From Chrysoperla carnea (taxonomy: Eukaryota > Arthropoda > Insecta > Neuroptera > Chrysopidae): DNA of 64,000 nt. Of the stretch, positions 1 through 13,207 are shown in pieces (the first letter of the stretch is position 1; each line of letters begins with the position of its first letter). Made by a program: the position numbers and the translations under genes. Below the pieces are notes generated by a model. The model had not been told where the DNA came from. It saw only the letters and a list, made by a program, of their open reading frames with translations, and ran no database searches. The DNA is taken from the NCBI RefSeq assembly GCF_905475395.1, contig NC_058339.1, positions 87,058,520 through 87,122,519 of the forward strand, read 5' to 3'.

Positions 1-209
1 CGCAAGATGTGGAAATGAAATTTCTTTAATAATTATGAATTGAAAAATCGTTTTTATGTACGTTTCCCTCAACTTATATATGTTATGGGCATGTTAAAGG
101 TTTTCATCTTTAATGAGCCTTTTTTTTAAATGGGCCGAAAAATTTTAAGTAGAAATGCCACTAAAGAAGTTTCACTTCAAAAACATAGAAAAGCTTTCAA
201 TGAATTTTA
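1..209. other. Sequence downstream of the chromodomain gene; no gene seen
   Basis: Lies 3' of the last recognised coding exon of the minus-strand chromodomain gene. I see no coding continuation here on either strand. If the stop at 210-212 is really a splice donor (it reads GGG then GTAATA), the next exon would lie beyond the left edge. Confidence 0.4.
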
Positions 210-2716
210 TTACCCAGCAATTGCCGAAACTACAGGAGGCGTTGGTGGTGTTTGTTTGACGGCAGCGGCTGCTGCTAATCGTTTATTTGCTTGTTCAGCA
301 GCGGCCTGTGCAGCCTTTTTCTCTTTTTGTTTAGCTAAATTTCTTTCGAATTCTTCTAGAAGATGTTTACAAGTATTCATATTTTCAGCTGGTTCCCAAG
401 TATTTTGTTCGCTAAAATAAATTGATATTTTAATGTATTTATAAATAGTTTTAATATTTCTGTGCACTTACTGTGGATAACCTTCCCATTTTAGAAGATA
501 TTCGTGTACTTTTTTTCTAGGGTTATATCTCTTAGCTAAAATTTTTTCAACAACATAGTCAGTGGTATCACCATTACTATCTAAAGGCGCTTTTCCAGTT
601 CGTTTTGCTATCCTAGAAGATCGATCAATAATAGGTGTTGACTTAGAAACCTTAAAAACAAAATTATTACTTTTACATATTTGGTGGGACATATATTTGT
701 ATTTAACGAAAAGGAAAAAAAGAAATTGTTCAATTCCATGACATTAGAATGATCATTACTTTGACCAAAAATGGCGATTATACGTCGTGTTCAAGCTCTA
801 ATTATAATATCCCCACTAGTAAGCTAACTGTTTGCATATTTTTAAACAAGTTTCGGCAATATTTGATTGAGTTCTAATAATAGGAATAGATTTTAGACTA
901 TCGAAAGAGTTAAAAGTGGACACAAAACTTCTAACTTACAATTGCAGCTGCATCAGTAGTTTTGGTTTGAGATATTGTAGTATTACTTGTTGATGTTACT
1001 ACAGAAGTTGTAATTTTAGCTTGTTGAGACTGTGAATTAATAACAGTTTTTTTATTATGTTGTCTCATTGCTTCACGTTCCATTTCAGCTAATTCGGCTT
1101 CCTCCTCAGTATCTAATTCACTTTCTGAATCAATATCGTCTTCTTCTTCGCTTTCATCCTCCAGATCGTCTTCTGTTTTATTCATATTTGATTTATTCAT
1201 ATCAGATTTAACAAAAGATCTAACTGTCGTTAATTTAGCTCCACCTTGAGTTTTAGATTGAGGTAAACGAATTTCACCTTCTTCTAATACTTCATCAGTT
1301 TTCCTTTTCTAAAAGAAGAAAATAATTCGAATAATTTATTGTAATTATAAAATGATGATTAAATCTTACATTTGTATTTGACGCCACTAGAGGGATTTTA
1401 GTTGTGCTCAATTTTGTGAATGTTTGAACATTCTTTCCTGCAGTAATCCATGTTTCCCTATCTTGTTGTTCCAATTTACACCATTTTTGATACATAATCC
1501 ATGAGTTATCTTTGTCGGGTGGTTTCCCTGGATTTTTATTTGCTTTGTTCTGTGTATTTTTCCACAGTAAAAATGCCCACACTTGGGGTTTGGGTTCATT
1601 CTAAAATATTAAATTTTATTTGTTTAGTTTTATTATAACCCAAAAATTTTCTAGCAAAAGCTACTTTCTAGTAAAATACTCGTATCCAACTTTTTTTTAA
1701 CGTTTCCCTTGAACTTCTTGCTAAGATTTGTTGTCACTCTATATGATGTGCTTATTGACACTATCCACGGACCAATCCTATCCTTCTAGTAATTGGTCGT
1801 CGGGGTTAACTATGGTTGCCCAGACTTAAATTTACGAACTTTCATTCACTGATCTACGGGTTGATCAAGCATTTAATGGGATCGAGTTGACACGGGTCTG
1901 CATTTTTTTGGCTTTTTGGTTAATCCTGTGATTGCGTTTATTCACTGATTTACGGGAATTAACAGGTTAGTTTCGAATTTTTTGGGGCTCTAATTACACC
2001 GTGGATAGTGTCAGTAACAGCAGCGAAAAGTATAAGCGTTTTTAAAAAATAAAAATCTATATTTACTGTATTATATATTTTAGTACAAATTAATTATTAT
2101 AGCCTTTGCCTGTTCTTTTTGTGTATTTAAAAGGTGTTGTTTGCTCAGAAAGATTTAATTTGATTTGCCAGTCATCAAAATTTTACTAATCTCTGAGTCT
2201 TACTCGGTGTGAATCATCAAAACCTATCAGAAAAGGTCTGATATCACTGTATACAAGCCCAGATTAGGTAATGTTTCGTTTTGAAGAAAAAAAAAATGAG
2301 GTTAGAAAATTTATTTTAGGTTAAAAAATCGAGCAAACTTTTAATTGAACTGGAACAAAGCTTAACCATATTGTTGCAAAGCATTTGAATTAATTTTGGT
2401 ACTAAAACTATATATAAAACTTACAACATTGCCATCTCTTATAGATGATTGTTCAGTACATTCGTTCTTTTGTCGATGATTTTGAAATTCTTGAATAAAA
2501 TGAAACACAGAATGGCATCCTCCACATACTAACACATCCATATGACCAACTTCTTTTTGGGATTCTACAGAATTTTAACTCCATAAATTATTTATTTCTT
2601 CGTACAATTTATTACAACTTACCTTTAATAATACTTGGATTCTTATTAATATCAGCTGTGACAGTGGTAACAGCAGCATTTGCCACATTTTCTGGCGTAT
2701 TATTGTCTGTTTCCAT
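210..2716 (-). CDS. Chromodomain protein with N-terminal C2HC zinc finger (Chromator-like candidate)
   Basis: Likely a nuclear chromatin protein that reads methylated histone tails. Six minus-strand exons join in phase: 2716-2623, 2564-2425, 1600-1370, 1308-940, 650-472 and 411-210, giving 404 aa. In order: a zinc-finger-like segment with C45, C48, H61 and C67; a basic, tryptophan-rich block at about 79-145 that recalls an HMG-type fold (weak); an acidic Glu/Asp tract at about 185-220; a chromodomain from about 310 to 360. The cage residues Y310, W333 and Y336 are present, followed by the typical NTWEPAENM ending, which is split across an intron. The C-terminus is Ala/Lys-rich and probably helical. 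The start is the ATG at 2716, the only one opening the zinc-finger exon frame. Insect Chromator/Chriz is a candidate identity, but I recognise only the domains. The protein may continue past the window if the final stop is a splice donor. Confidence 0.8.
1752..2017. mobile_element. Short terminal-inverted-repeat element (MITE-like) in a chromodomain-gene intron
   Basis: Ends 1752-1770 and 1999-2017 are inverted copies matching at 18 of 19 bases, with core TGACACTATCCACGG. The 266-bp element has no coding content and lies in the intron between exons 2 and 3 of the minus-strand gene. No target-site duplication is clear, so the superfamily is open. Confidence 0.6.
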
Positions 2717-3556
2717 ATTTATTTATTTATTATTTGATCAAAACACAATTTAAATAAAACACTTTTTGCCGGGTTTCCCGCCACTTAAAAATTAAGATAG
2801 GTTAAACACTATTGAACATACCTAAACTACACACTTTAATACATTTTTATTTAAAATTTATTCCAATTGCTGGGTAGTAATTTAAAAAAAAACACTATTA
2901 ATTAACTAATTAATTAAAATACATATGTTGCCTCATTTTTTTCTTAAATATATTATTGATGTCAAGTTATATTATAGGAATGTCTCATTTCTGTTCGAAT
3001 TTGGAGCTCACCTTAAAATGGCTTTGCATTGAACGGCTTACGGCATGTACACCTATTGTTTAATCACCATAACAATTATTAATTTAATATTTGATAAAAT
3101 TGTAGCACATTTCTTGTATTTACATTGTGCATTTATAAAAGTACAATTGTATTCGAAATATTTATTATTTAGATAATCGAAACGAAATCCACTGCACCAA
3201 AAATCTTTTTACTGTAGAAAAATGGTACCTCCAATTTACTTATGGCTGTCATAGCGTCTATCACTGGTGCTGCCTCTTGTACTGCTTAAAAATCCCCGGG
3301 AACTTTATTATTTTATATTTTATTTTCTTTACCAAAGGATTTTGTACAATTCAATTACTTTTTTAATAATTAATAAAAATTAAAAAAATTACGTAACAGG
3401 TTGTCAAAGCGATAATAAAATCCATTACCACAGAAATAGGCTAGCCGAAGTATTTATCCAAGTAATACTTGGAAACGCTTAGAAAATAACCAACAATTTT
3501 TATCTAGTGTGGTATAAATTAATTTTAATTAGTTTAATTAATTTTCAACTGTAAAA
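2717..3556. promoter_or_regulatory. 840-bp spacer between two divergent genes, probable shared promoter region
   Basis: The start codons of the minus-strand chromodomain gene (2716) and the plus-strand GTF2H2 gene (3557) face away from each other across this spacer. No further coding sequence is seen. I find no convincing TATA box at a suitable distance, which would suit housekeeping genes. The promoter role is inferred from position only. Confidence 0.45.
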
Positions 3557-6133
3557 ATGGGTGATGAAGAAGATGCTAAAGAATATCGCTGGGAAACTGG
3601 TTATGAAAAAACTTGGTAAATAAATAAATGACCATTTTTTTAAATATTTAACCTTAAAGTGTATTCAATTTTTATTTTTATTTTAAAGGGAAGATTTAAA
3701 AGAAAATGAAGATGGATTACTTGAAGCATCGGTCGCTGATATTATACAACGGGCCAAACGAAAACGACAAGCACAAAAGAAGGGGAATACGAAATTGGGC
3801 ATGATGCGGCATTTGTACATTCTTTTAGATTGTTCAGAATCTATGTCCAATCAAGATTTAAAACCAACTAGGCATTTGTGTACCTTAAAAGTACGATCCT
3901 TTTTAATTTCACATTCTTTTATATTCTGTCAACAAACGATATTAAATAGCCCCTTTCATTAGCTGCTAAAATCTAATATCCACCCTTCAATTTTTGTTTT
4001 CGAATAATTGCAAGTATTGTATTCGAATGATATTATATCGAAAGAGGAGAAATTTGGAAAGTTAATATATTTCATATACATATTTAAAAAATGATAGATT
4101 CGTTACCGGAATCAATGGGCGCGCTTGGCAGAACTGAACGCTCGGTTAATTTATTGAGCTATCTTCATATACATTACACCCTTAAATCTTAAAGAAAAAA
4201 TTGAATTGTTTATAAATGAGGTACATGCTGGTGCTAATTTATCGTACATGAGCGCTAAGTTCAACAAAACGCAACCAATTTAGAGAATTCGTGAACCGCT
4301 CGCCAAATTGCCAAAATATTTTAAGTGTTTAATAACACGTAAAATTTTTTTTTAGTTATTAGAAGGTTTCGTAGAAGAATTCTTCGATCAAAATCCAATT
4401 AGTCAATTAGGTGTAATAATTTTGCGTAATAAACGAGCAGAAAAAATAATAGATTTAGCTGGAAATAGTCGTAAACATGTAAAAATAATTCATGGTTTAA
4501 ATACAACTGCCTTGATTGGGGAACCATCGTTAAAGAATGGATTAGATCTTGCTTTAAAATCGTTAAAAGTCTTACCATCACATGCCAGTCGAGAAATATT
4601 AGTCATTCTAGGAAGTTTAACTACATGTGATCCTGGCGACATTACAGTGACTATCGATGTAAGATATATCTCATATAGATAGTCCATTTAAGGAGAGAGC
4701 ACCTCAAAATTTTCTGAAATACAAGCTCGATATCGAATTTCCCGAGAAATAAAATATCCAATATTAAGCTCTAATGGTTTCAGTCATTGACCTTTCTTTA
4801 TACTACAAAGTAAATTCACCTAATTGTGGTTTTTGAAAAAAGAAAAATGAGGGGATTAGACAAAAATCGAATTATCGGGACAATTTTTCAGGAAATATGA
4901 GGTCTCTTCGTAGGACAATATAATTAGATCTAAATAATATTTAAAATTTTTGTAGGTATTAAAAACTGAAGGTGTTAGATGTTCTGTTATCGGTTTAGCC
5001 GCAGATATTCTTGTTTGTCGACAACTAACACTTGAAACTGGTGGTTTATATGGCGTTATTTTGGATGATTGCCATTATAGAGATCAATTATTTCAACATA
5101 TTGACCCACCTGCAGCTGCAGTGTGTTTAGAATCGTCTTTAATTAAAATGGGATTTCCACATAATTTAGTTACAGAGAGAAAAGAAGAACCTTTGACCAT
5201 GTGCATGTGGTAATTATTTAACCTTTTTTGGAATTTATTTTATTTTAATTTACTAACATTAAATAATTCTTTCAATACCTTCAAGAATTAACTTTAATCT
5301 GGCGTAAAGTAAATTGGCATAAATGGAAAACCTTTGTTCTTTTTGTGTTGTTAGTTTTGTCATTCTATCTATCTTAGCCTTTGGTCTGTGTGACTTTTGA
5401 ATTCACTGCGTTTCTAAATATAATCCTCTTGCTTCCCCAAACCTTATCATTAATTCATTTGTCATTAAGGAATAAAAAGTAGGTTCTCTACCTAGTTTCT
5501 CTATTACTTTCTAGGTTCGCCTGAGGGTATTATCAATTAAATAATTTCAAAATTTATTTTAGCCACGTGGATAGTACAGATGAAGCAAGTAAATTAACCA
5601 CTGGTGGTTATTATTGCCCACAATGTTCAAGTAAATATTGTGAGTTGCCTGTTGAATGCCGTGCTTGCGGGCTAACGTTAGTATCGGCACCACATCTAGC
5701 CAGATCGTATCATCATTTATTCCCGGTTGATCCATTTACTGAAATTGATAATGAAAATCAAGTTGAAATTTGTTATGCTTGCCAGAAAAATTTTACAGAT
5801 ACAGATAAACACGTAAGTTTTTTAAGTTTCTCTTGCTTAAATTAATTGAAAGTGGCGAATCTACGCCGATGTTATTTTCAAACTAGTATCATAGATATCA
5901 TATTATCTGAGTGAGATAATCATAAATAAGTTTGAGTTTGAGAATCCAAATTATAGATTTTTGCATTGTATTTTTAGGTTTATCGATGTGAAATTTGTAA
6001 ACAAATATTTTGTATTGATTGTGATATATTTGTCCACGAAACATTACACACATGTCCAGGATGTGCGTCAAATCCAAAAACATTTCAACATAATACCACG
6101 GATCATTTAAGCAATTCCAATCATGGAAAATAA
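3557..6133 (+). CDS. GTF2H2: TFIIH core subunit p44 (general transcription factor IIH subunit 2, Ssl1)
   Basis: Structural subunit of the TFIIH core, needed for RNA polymerase II promoter opening and nucleotide excision repair; p44 binds and stimulates the XPD helicase. Exons 3557-3615, 3689-3890, 4356-4658, 4956-5209, 5563-5812 and 5978-6133 join in phase to 407 aa, close to the roughly 395 aa of the human protein. The N-terminus has the family's acidic, Trp-rich start, then a von Willebrand A/Ssl1-like domain from about residue 59 ([14 protein letters not shown], with D67, S69 and S71). The C-terminal zinc-binding region has C291/C294, C305/C308, C343/C346, C360/C363 and C368/C371, with C382/C385 closing the C4 RING-like finger. 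The start ATG has a clean AAAAATGGGT context. A polyadenylation signal AATAAA lies at 6181. It is divergent from the chromodomain gene. I see nothing broken. Confidence 0.96.
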
Positions 6134-7453
6134 ATAGATATTTTTGTACTATTGAATTTAATTACTTTGTATATTTTATAAATAAAAGATTATTAAAATC
6201 AAATGAATCGTGAATTTGCAAATTGTATCTTAAAGCATTAGTTCCTAAAATGTTCCTTGCGATTCTTTAATATCTTATTGGATTTTAATGCTAAGAAAGA
6301 CTCTGTCCAGCGATAGAAAAAAGAAGTATTGTCAGAACGCCCATAGATACATAAATCTAACGGAAATGTTTGTTTAAAATCTTGAAACTATACGCATATT
6401 TCATAAGCATATAATAAAGGTTTTAAATATAATGGCAAGAATAAGGCTAGGAAACTAGAATTGGGACAGTAACAGAGATAAAAAAGGGAACAAAATATGT
6501 CCATTATGTAGACAAGGAGAGAGAGTCTTGAGCATGTTTTTAATGAGTGCTACGGAATGATAGTGCTGAGAAACAATTTTTATGATATAGCATCGGCTAA
6601 GAGACAAAAATGCAGTGGAAATTTTAAATAGAAAAGACAAGTGTATGAGTGATGCAATCTGCTACTTCTGGAAAAAATATGAAGAACTTCTTCTTCAGAA
6701 GTCAGAAATAGATATTTGTAGTCAGTGTGGGTTGGGTTTGTTTGTTTGTTTTTTTTTTTTTTTAATAGAATATATTATAGTTTTAAGTTTAGCATCTCTT
6801 ATAGTACTATTTACTTTTTGTTTGAAAAGCATAGGTAAAATAGAGGAAAACAATATTACGAAATTTTAAGAGCTTAAATCTCGTTATTTGACTTATATTG
6901 TGAAAAAAATCACAGGTTAAGCTGGAAAAGCAAAACCCGGATCTAGAATAGAGAGTAGAAAGTGCTAAAGAAAAACAAGTAATGACTGAATTGGCAATTC
7001 ATGCATTGAAGAATGTACGCTCCTCATATTTCTAAAGATCTCGTAAGGTCCAATTATGCAATACACAGTTTGGGAACCTCTGTTACACAGTTGTACGTGC
7101 AATAAACAAATGTGTAAATAACATTAGATAAATCATCCTAGATTCAGTGACCCCGCTTATAGAAAAAAATTTCTTTACAATCGTTTTTACATAAATTAAA
7201 TATTTTTTACATGAAATACGAAGAAGAATCCGGATGCGAAATCATGCGAAACGAGAAAACAACTAATCTTGGCGGCTAAATAGGTACTATAAAAATTTTT
7301 ATTTGGAAAACTTATTCGGCCATGAGCGTGCCAGAGTACATACACGTGATAAGGTTCCGTAGCTATTCGACATGAACCCTTTTTTTTACTCTTAAAATTT
7401 GTCGATTAAAAAATTAAAAAATTTATCAATTAAAACTAACGCAACAAGAAAGA
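6134..7453. other. Intergenic region after GTF2H2
   Basis: Contains the GTF2H2 3' end (AATAAA at 6181-6186) and a LINE remnant described separately. Otherwise AT-rich with no gene seen on either strand. Confidence 0.5.
6425..6715 (+). pseudogene. Decayed C-terminal end of a non-LTR retrotransposon ORF2
   Basis: The plus strand reads KICPLC, then after a frame change LEHVFNECYGM, then after another change AVEILNRKDK. This is the CPLC...H...C knuckle plus helical tail typical of the C-terminus of jockey/R1-like LINE polyproteins. At least two frameshifts show it is dead. It is too short to name the clade. Confidence 0.5.
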
Positions 7454-7582
7454 TACTTACTTTGTGTGGAAAAGTGACTATATTTCTTTGCTTACATGAC
7501 GTAAAAAAACAAACGATTGCGTAATCAACACTGTCTATACATGGTATTTCAACAATTAACTCAGTCAATTGTTTGTTTTCAA
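7454..7582 (-). mobile_element. Head fragment of the HINE-like interspersed repeat, reversed
   Basis: On the minus strand it begins with AAAACAAACAATTGACTGAG and contains ATACCATGTATAGACAG, the constant head of the family seen in full at 9166-9930. Only the head survives. Confidence 0.7.
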
Positions 7583-9165
7583 TCATTTTTTGATTAAAAT
7601 AAAAAAACTCCCAGATTTAATGTACACCCCTTTATTGTGTACATTTATCTCAAACGAATTTATTTGATGATTGGTCCAGTAGTTTTCAAGATATTCTCTA
7701 AAATTCAAAGCGAGGCTGATATCTTGGATCTATTCTAGTCGATGTCACGAAAATTATTACCTATTATTCTAAATAAGAATGAACCAAATTTTTGTTTTTT
7801 TGGGTCGAAATTAAAATATTTAATGACAAACAAAAAAATTTAATTTTCTGCTTATTATTATTTTTTTTTTTCAAATAGAATTTATAAATTTATCAAAAAT
7901 TCTTAGAAAACGTTAGTTTACGATTTGGATAAAAACTAGTAGAATCATATAGCGATAAAAAGTTGAATCCAGCCTATTTTTGGAAATATATAGATTTAGA
8001 ACGTTTTTTAAGTTTCGATGTAATGTATTTTGAGCTAATCGGATCGAAAAATAATATCAATATCACACTTGAAGATAAGTTTTCCATAATTACAATTTTA
8101 TAGATGTTATCACTAGAACTAATAATTATGATTCTCCTCTATAAAACTATGATTCCTGCGAAGGACAAAATTATAATAAATGATTTCTGAGTATATTCTT
8201 TATTCAATAATTTCTTTAATTATTCATCAAAACATTATGAATACCTAAAGTTTTATGTGTAGGTAAGGAGCTTAGGAACTATTTGGCCAAAAATTTTCCC
8301 CACAATTCAATTTATACTGTAGGAAATGAAGCATTCGACCGAGCTGTAGCTGATGTAATTATCTGCACAAATTATTTTATTCTCGTCAATAATGAGTTTT
8401 CGGAGAATGCGGAAAATTCGCTTTTTTTAAATGCGTATGTCTCGAAAAAGATGAGGTAAGGTAAAAAATGCCAAGAATCAAAAAACGCAGGAAATTATCC
8501 AATTGTTTTTTAAAATATAAATAAAGAGAATGTGGTGTCCGAAAGTAGGAGACTTCTGTACCACCCTATGGGTGTAAATCGAAAAAAAAAACAAGTTCGC
8601 ATGAATATGACTTAGTTTGAGTACAAAAAAATTTTTGCACTCAGGCAAAAATTTTCAACCGGGTTGTATAAGAATCTACTCGAGAAGGAATCAATTCTTT
8701 GATTAGACTGTTTTTTCGGTTTTATTTCCTCGATTATTAGTACCATATGCTGCATGAAAGGTAATTATTAAATATTATTTTTTTACACGACATAATTTTT
8801 TGCATAGGCATTCTTGGAATATACACTTTTGTGTAATTATTATTTTTTTAGGTATTGAGTTTGAGTCCTACGAAATTCCGACATAGCTAACAAAAAATTT
8901 TAACTACTTACATTATAATTTTCTCTAACACCTTGATGTGATAAGCTAAGAGTGTATGTTATACCACAATACACAATAAACCCTGTAGTTCATAAAACCC
9001 TGTAATGCAATAAACTCCTGTTTATACGTAATTGAAGAAGGTAATATAGTAATATATTTGGACTCAGATTGAAAGTACAAGTTTTTTCGATAAATATATA
9101 TTAAAACATTAAAATTACGGAGAAACTACAAGAGGTAACGATGCCGCCGTAGATTATTTTTGTCT
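7583..9165. other. AT-rich intergenic sequence; no gene seen
   Basis: No open frame with coding character, RNA gene or clear repeat structure was recognised here. Confidence 0.4.
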
Positions 9166-9930
9166 AAAAACAAGTGAAAACAAACAATTGACTGATTTAA
9201 TTGTTGAAATACCATGTAGAGACAGTGTTGATGACGTAATCGTTTGTTTTTTGACGTCACGTAAATAAAAAAAGATATCCACTTTTAAATACCCACACAC
9301 ACACAACTGATATTTGCATATTAATCATACTATAAAATTTGCACGTAATTAGCGCCCTCGTGGGTAAACAGTGATGTTTACAAAAAAATGTTTTCAACAA
9401 AAGTTGTAAATTTTTTTATAAGCAATATTTTTTATATTTAAACTTTTGTTCTATCTCTAACGGTTTAAAAGATTGAGACCACGGACTATACAATTTACGC
9501 ATAATTTGCGCTCTCACGAGTAAACAGTGATGTTTACGAAAAAATGTTTCAAACAAAAGTTGTTTATTTTGTTATAAGGAACATTATAAATATATTTATT
9601 TTCTGTTATATCTCTAACGGCTTACAAGATGGGTTCTACGGACCCAAGACCCAATTGACCAATGTTGCTCATTTACGAACTTGACCTCACTTTTTACTTC
9701 CCAAACACGCTATATAAATTTCAGCTTGATATCTGTTTTCGTTTTTGAGTAATCGTGATGACAGACGGACAGACAGACGACAGACAGACAGATAACCGGA
9801 AAGGGACTAATTAGGTGATTTTATGAACACCTTTATCAAAATTTGGTTCATAGTATTAATATTTTTAAGCGTTACAAACTTGGGACTAAACTTAATATAC
9901 CATGTGTATTTCATATACATGGTATAAAAA
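9166..9930 (+). mobile_element. Complete HINE-like interspersed element, reference copy
   Basis: Starts with AAAACAAGTGAAAACAAACA and has ATACCATGTAGAGACAG near the head. It has a variable middle, a (CAGA)-rich stretch around 9770-9805, and ends in a palindrome (ACCATGTGTAT TTC ATATACATGGTATA). The motif near the head is inverted relative to the right arm of the 3' palindrome. This subterminal inverted-motif plan with a 3' stem-loop is typical of Helentron-associated rolling-circle elements. A stretch of about 156 bp in the middle (GTAAACAGTGATGTTTA at 9364 and again at 9520) is directly duplicated. There is no coding capacity, so the element is non-autonomous. Confidence 0.65.
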
Positions 9931-11862
9931 TAAGAGGCGTTCACTAAATTACGGTAGTTTTGTGACAGCCAGTATATCATATTTTAGGGATTCCCCTTAA
10001 ATGTCGCATTGTAGGAATGTAGAGATAAAGAACACATATCTCTGTGTTTGTATTCCTAATCTCTACATTCCATAATACAAACTAATGGAAATAACTATAT
10101 ATATCAACGTTTGTGGGAAATACCGTCAAACATAAACGGAAAACGAATACAAAGGGTTGCCAGTTCAGGAATGAAAAATCGGTAAAAAATTCGGGATAAT
10201 TTTTATGTTCTCAATTTAAAATTTATATTTATTGAAACATTTGGTTCGTTCTTTTCTATTTAGGGGAAGGTGTCCTATTATGATCCCCCTATAAAAAAAT
10301 TTAATTTATAGGCAAAATTTATCAAAAGGGATCGTTTTACTGGCCTTATAAGACCAGGTGGGTAAAATGATTTCAATGAATGTTTTACTAAACAGTTGAC
10401 ATAAATAAATTAATTGTTTTTTTTTTTCATTGCATCAACGATTAGCAAGAAAACAAAAATCACTGATAAAATCATCTAAATCAACACATTCACACATTCA
10501 AGATCCACCACATGATGGGGAATCATTTTATAATTTTACACACAAAATAGGGATCATTTTAACGTATATAAATGGGATCATTTTACTCGAAACGACATAT
10601 TTGAATATCGTCATAAAAACTGACCTTAAAATTTTTTATATGTCTATCAAAATGTGTTATAATATTAATAAAATTCAACAGAAGCCAAGAGTAAAACAAC
10701 CAGCAGGCGATAACTAAACTAAAAAAGAAATTTTACGTTGAAATTTGCAAACACAAAATAGCTCATACATCGCCATTAATCTTTGTTGCACGATTAATTA
10801 TTTGATCACGTGAAAGCCATTTATCGATAAATATACTAGATGGCTTTAATGGTTCGCTTAAAACAACGAGCAATCATTATATAGATCTTAGAATTTTCGT
10901 AGGAGACCGAATTAAAAAATTGGTTTCCAATTATGGTAATTTCAATAAGATTTTTCTTTCTTGAAAAAACTAATGACTCCGTGGAACTGTCCGGCGCACT
11001 CAATTTTGCCGCCCCTAATTTTTGTCGCTCCAGGCATTTGCTCGGCTGGCCTCCCCTTAGTTGGGCCCTGCTTTTGTTTTTATGGATACCCTGTATTAAA
11101 CGAAACATGCCACAATATTTTAATTTATAAAGAACTTGTATGGTTAGCACCCAAAGTATGTCGCCAACCCTCAGTGTACGGCTAACTATTGCTGAAATCG
11201 TGAGTAGAGTTAATCGTTAGCTGCTGTACTATAGCTAGGAAAATTAAATTTTAGTATTTATTATGACTTAATTAAAAAAAAAATGATAGTGCTTTCATAG
11301 TGAATAAAAATTAATATTAATATATTCTTGCTGCAGCTTTTTTTCAATTAAAAAATTTAATCGATAAAATTAGAATGTCGGATATTATCTTGCTCTATTA
11401 ATTAAATAAGCAGGCAATATAATTTTATGTTAATTGTGTAAAAAATATATAGGTGAGGCTTTTTATGTAATTTAAAAAGTTTTGCATTATTCATTGAAAA
11501 ACGTTACCTCTTGGTTATTGTAAAATCGGATGCTGTTTTACTGCGAGGACGAGTTGAGTTATTTTTGATGTAATCGATTGTTACATTGCAACATGAAATT
11601 GCATTTTAATAATCATAAATGTTTATTGTTAATTTAATTTGTTAATTTAAAATCAATGATTGTACTTTAAGGCGTCCAAAAATTAAATTAAACGTAATAT
11701 TATTGTTTTTGCACGTGATTTAATTATAAATCGACAATAATTAAATTTTTTATTTAAATTTAATTTAATTATTTATTAAAAATAATTTAAATCTAAATAA
11801 ATAAATATTCAATTGTAATTAATTTGTGTGTAAATAAAGTTGGATTTTTAATTTTTATTAAA
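9931..11862. other. Intergenic region upstream of the P450 gene
   Basis: No gene recognised. A short hairpin has arms near 10013-10026 and 10059-10072 (GGAATGTAGAGAT). A GC-richer patch at about 10985-11075 (GCCGCCCCTAAT ... GTTGGGCCCTGC) resembles the degenerate end of a hAT-type transposon but has no clean partner. The last 600 bp before the ATG is extremely AT-rich. Confidence 0.4.
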
Positions 11863-13165
11863 ATGATTGAAAATAAATTAAATGATATTAATAATAATGA
11901 TAATAGTTTATCAACTTATTTTTTATTAAAATATACATTATTGACAATTATTGTAATTAGTGTTATTAAATTTTATTGGGATCGACGTCGATTATATATA
12001 TGTGCATTGAAATTTTCTGGACCCACAGCTATACCGCTCCTTGGGAATGCTCTGCTTTTTGCTGTACAACCCGAAGGTAAGATTAATTCTTCTATAAATA
12101 ATTTAATTTATTTTTTCTTGTTGAAAATTAAAAGCTGAATTTTCTAGTCAGAGGTTACAAAATAGATACCCTCTACACAGAACACAGAAAAAGAGGTTTT
12201 CTTGGCTCAAGAATATTAAAAACTTAACGAAAAATTGCTTGATTTAAGCAATTATTTCCTGTGAAATCCTTTTTTTCTGCGTACGTTAAACAATATTAAA
12301 AAATGTGAAAAAAATTTTTTTTTGTGTCTTCTATGACGATTGACTCATTTTTAACACGCTTTTATTAGCTTCATACGTATGTTAGTATGTTAGTATGTAA
12401 CTTATAATCTTTGAATCTTTGACCATGATTTTCACACCCTACAAAACGTCGGATTAACTCGAAATTTGGCATACCTACTTAAGATTATTTGATTATCCTG
12501 ATCAGGATTTTCAAGATTAATGATTATTTGCGCTCTCACCATATTTTATACTGAATTTTTCATAAATAAATAAAAGTGTAAAAAACCAAAAAAAAACAAA
12601 ATAAATAATAGTTTAAAAAACTAAAAAATACGCTTTTGTGACAAGCTGAACTAAAAGGTAGAAAATAATTTCTTTCAATTAAAAAAAAATCATTTTATCG
12701 TAAAAAAGCGTGGAGTGCTTTTTAAGATATTTTAAAATGACTTTACTTTTACCAATATCTGTCTATAAAATAATTACAATAATTGAAATTTAGCACCTCC
12801 CGCTTTTTTACGATAAAATGATTTTTTTGAATTTGAAGAATTGATTTTCTATCTTTTAGTTCAGAGGAAAAGCGTGTTATTTAGGTTTTTAAACTTTCAT
12901 TTATTGGTATTGAACTCAGTAGATATAGGATCGTAGGGATTTCACAAAATAGACTTAAAAATGGAAGTTTTTTTAAATTTCTTAATTTAATTTAATTAGA
13001 GTTATAAAATTTTTTAATGGAATTGTCTATCATTAACCTTTCGTGCTTGATAAGACAATTTAATTATAATAAAGCAACCTACTTAGATAATTAAAAAAAT
13101 AATTAAACTGAAGTATTTTATAATTTTTTAATTTGTATTCTGCAATTTTCTTATTTGAACGTCAT

Positions 13166-13207
<42 letters not shown>

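Noticed and set aside
130-420. Plus-strand 96-residue open frame
   Set aside because: It lies opposite the chromodomain exon, whose frame has splice sites and a recognisable domain.
10985-11075. GC-richer patch considered as an exon
   Set aside because: No splice sites with phase-compatible partners. It looks like a degenerate hAT-type end.
11824-11862. Upstream in-frame extension of P450 exon 1 from a TTG codon
   Set aside because: The ATG at 11863 gives the usual N-terminal anchor length. TTG is not an expected start here.
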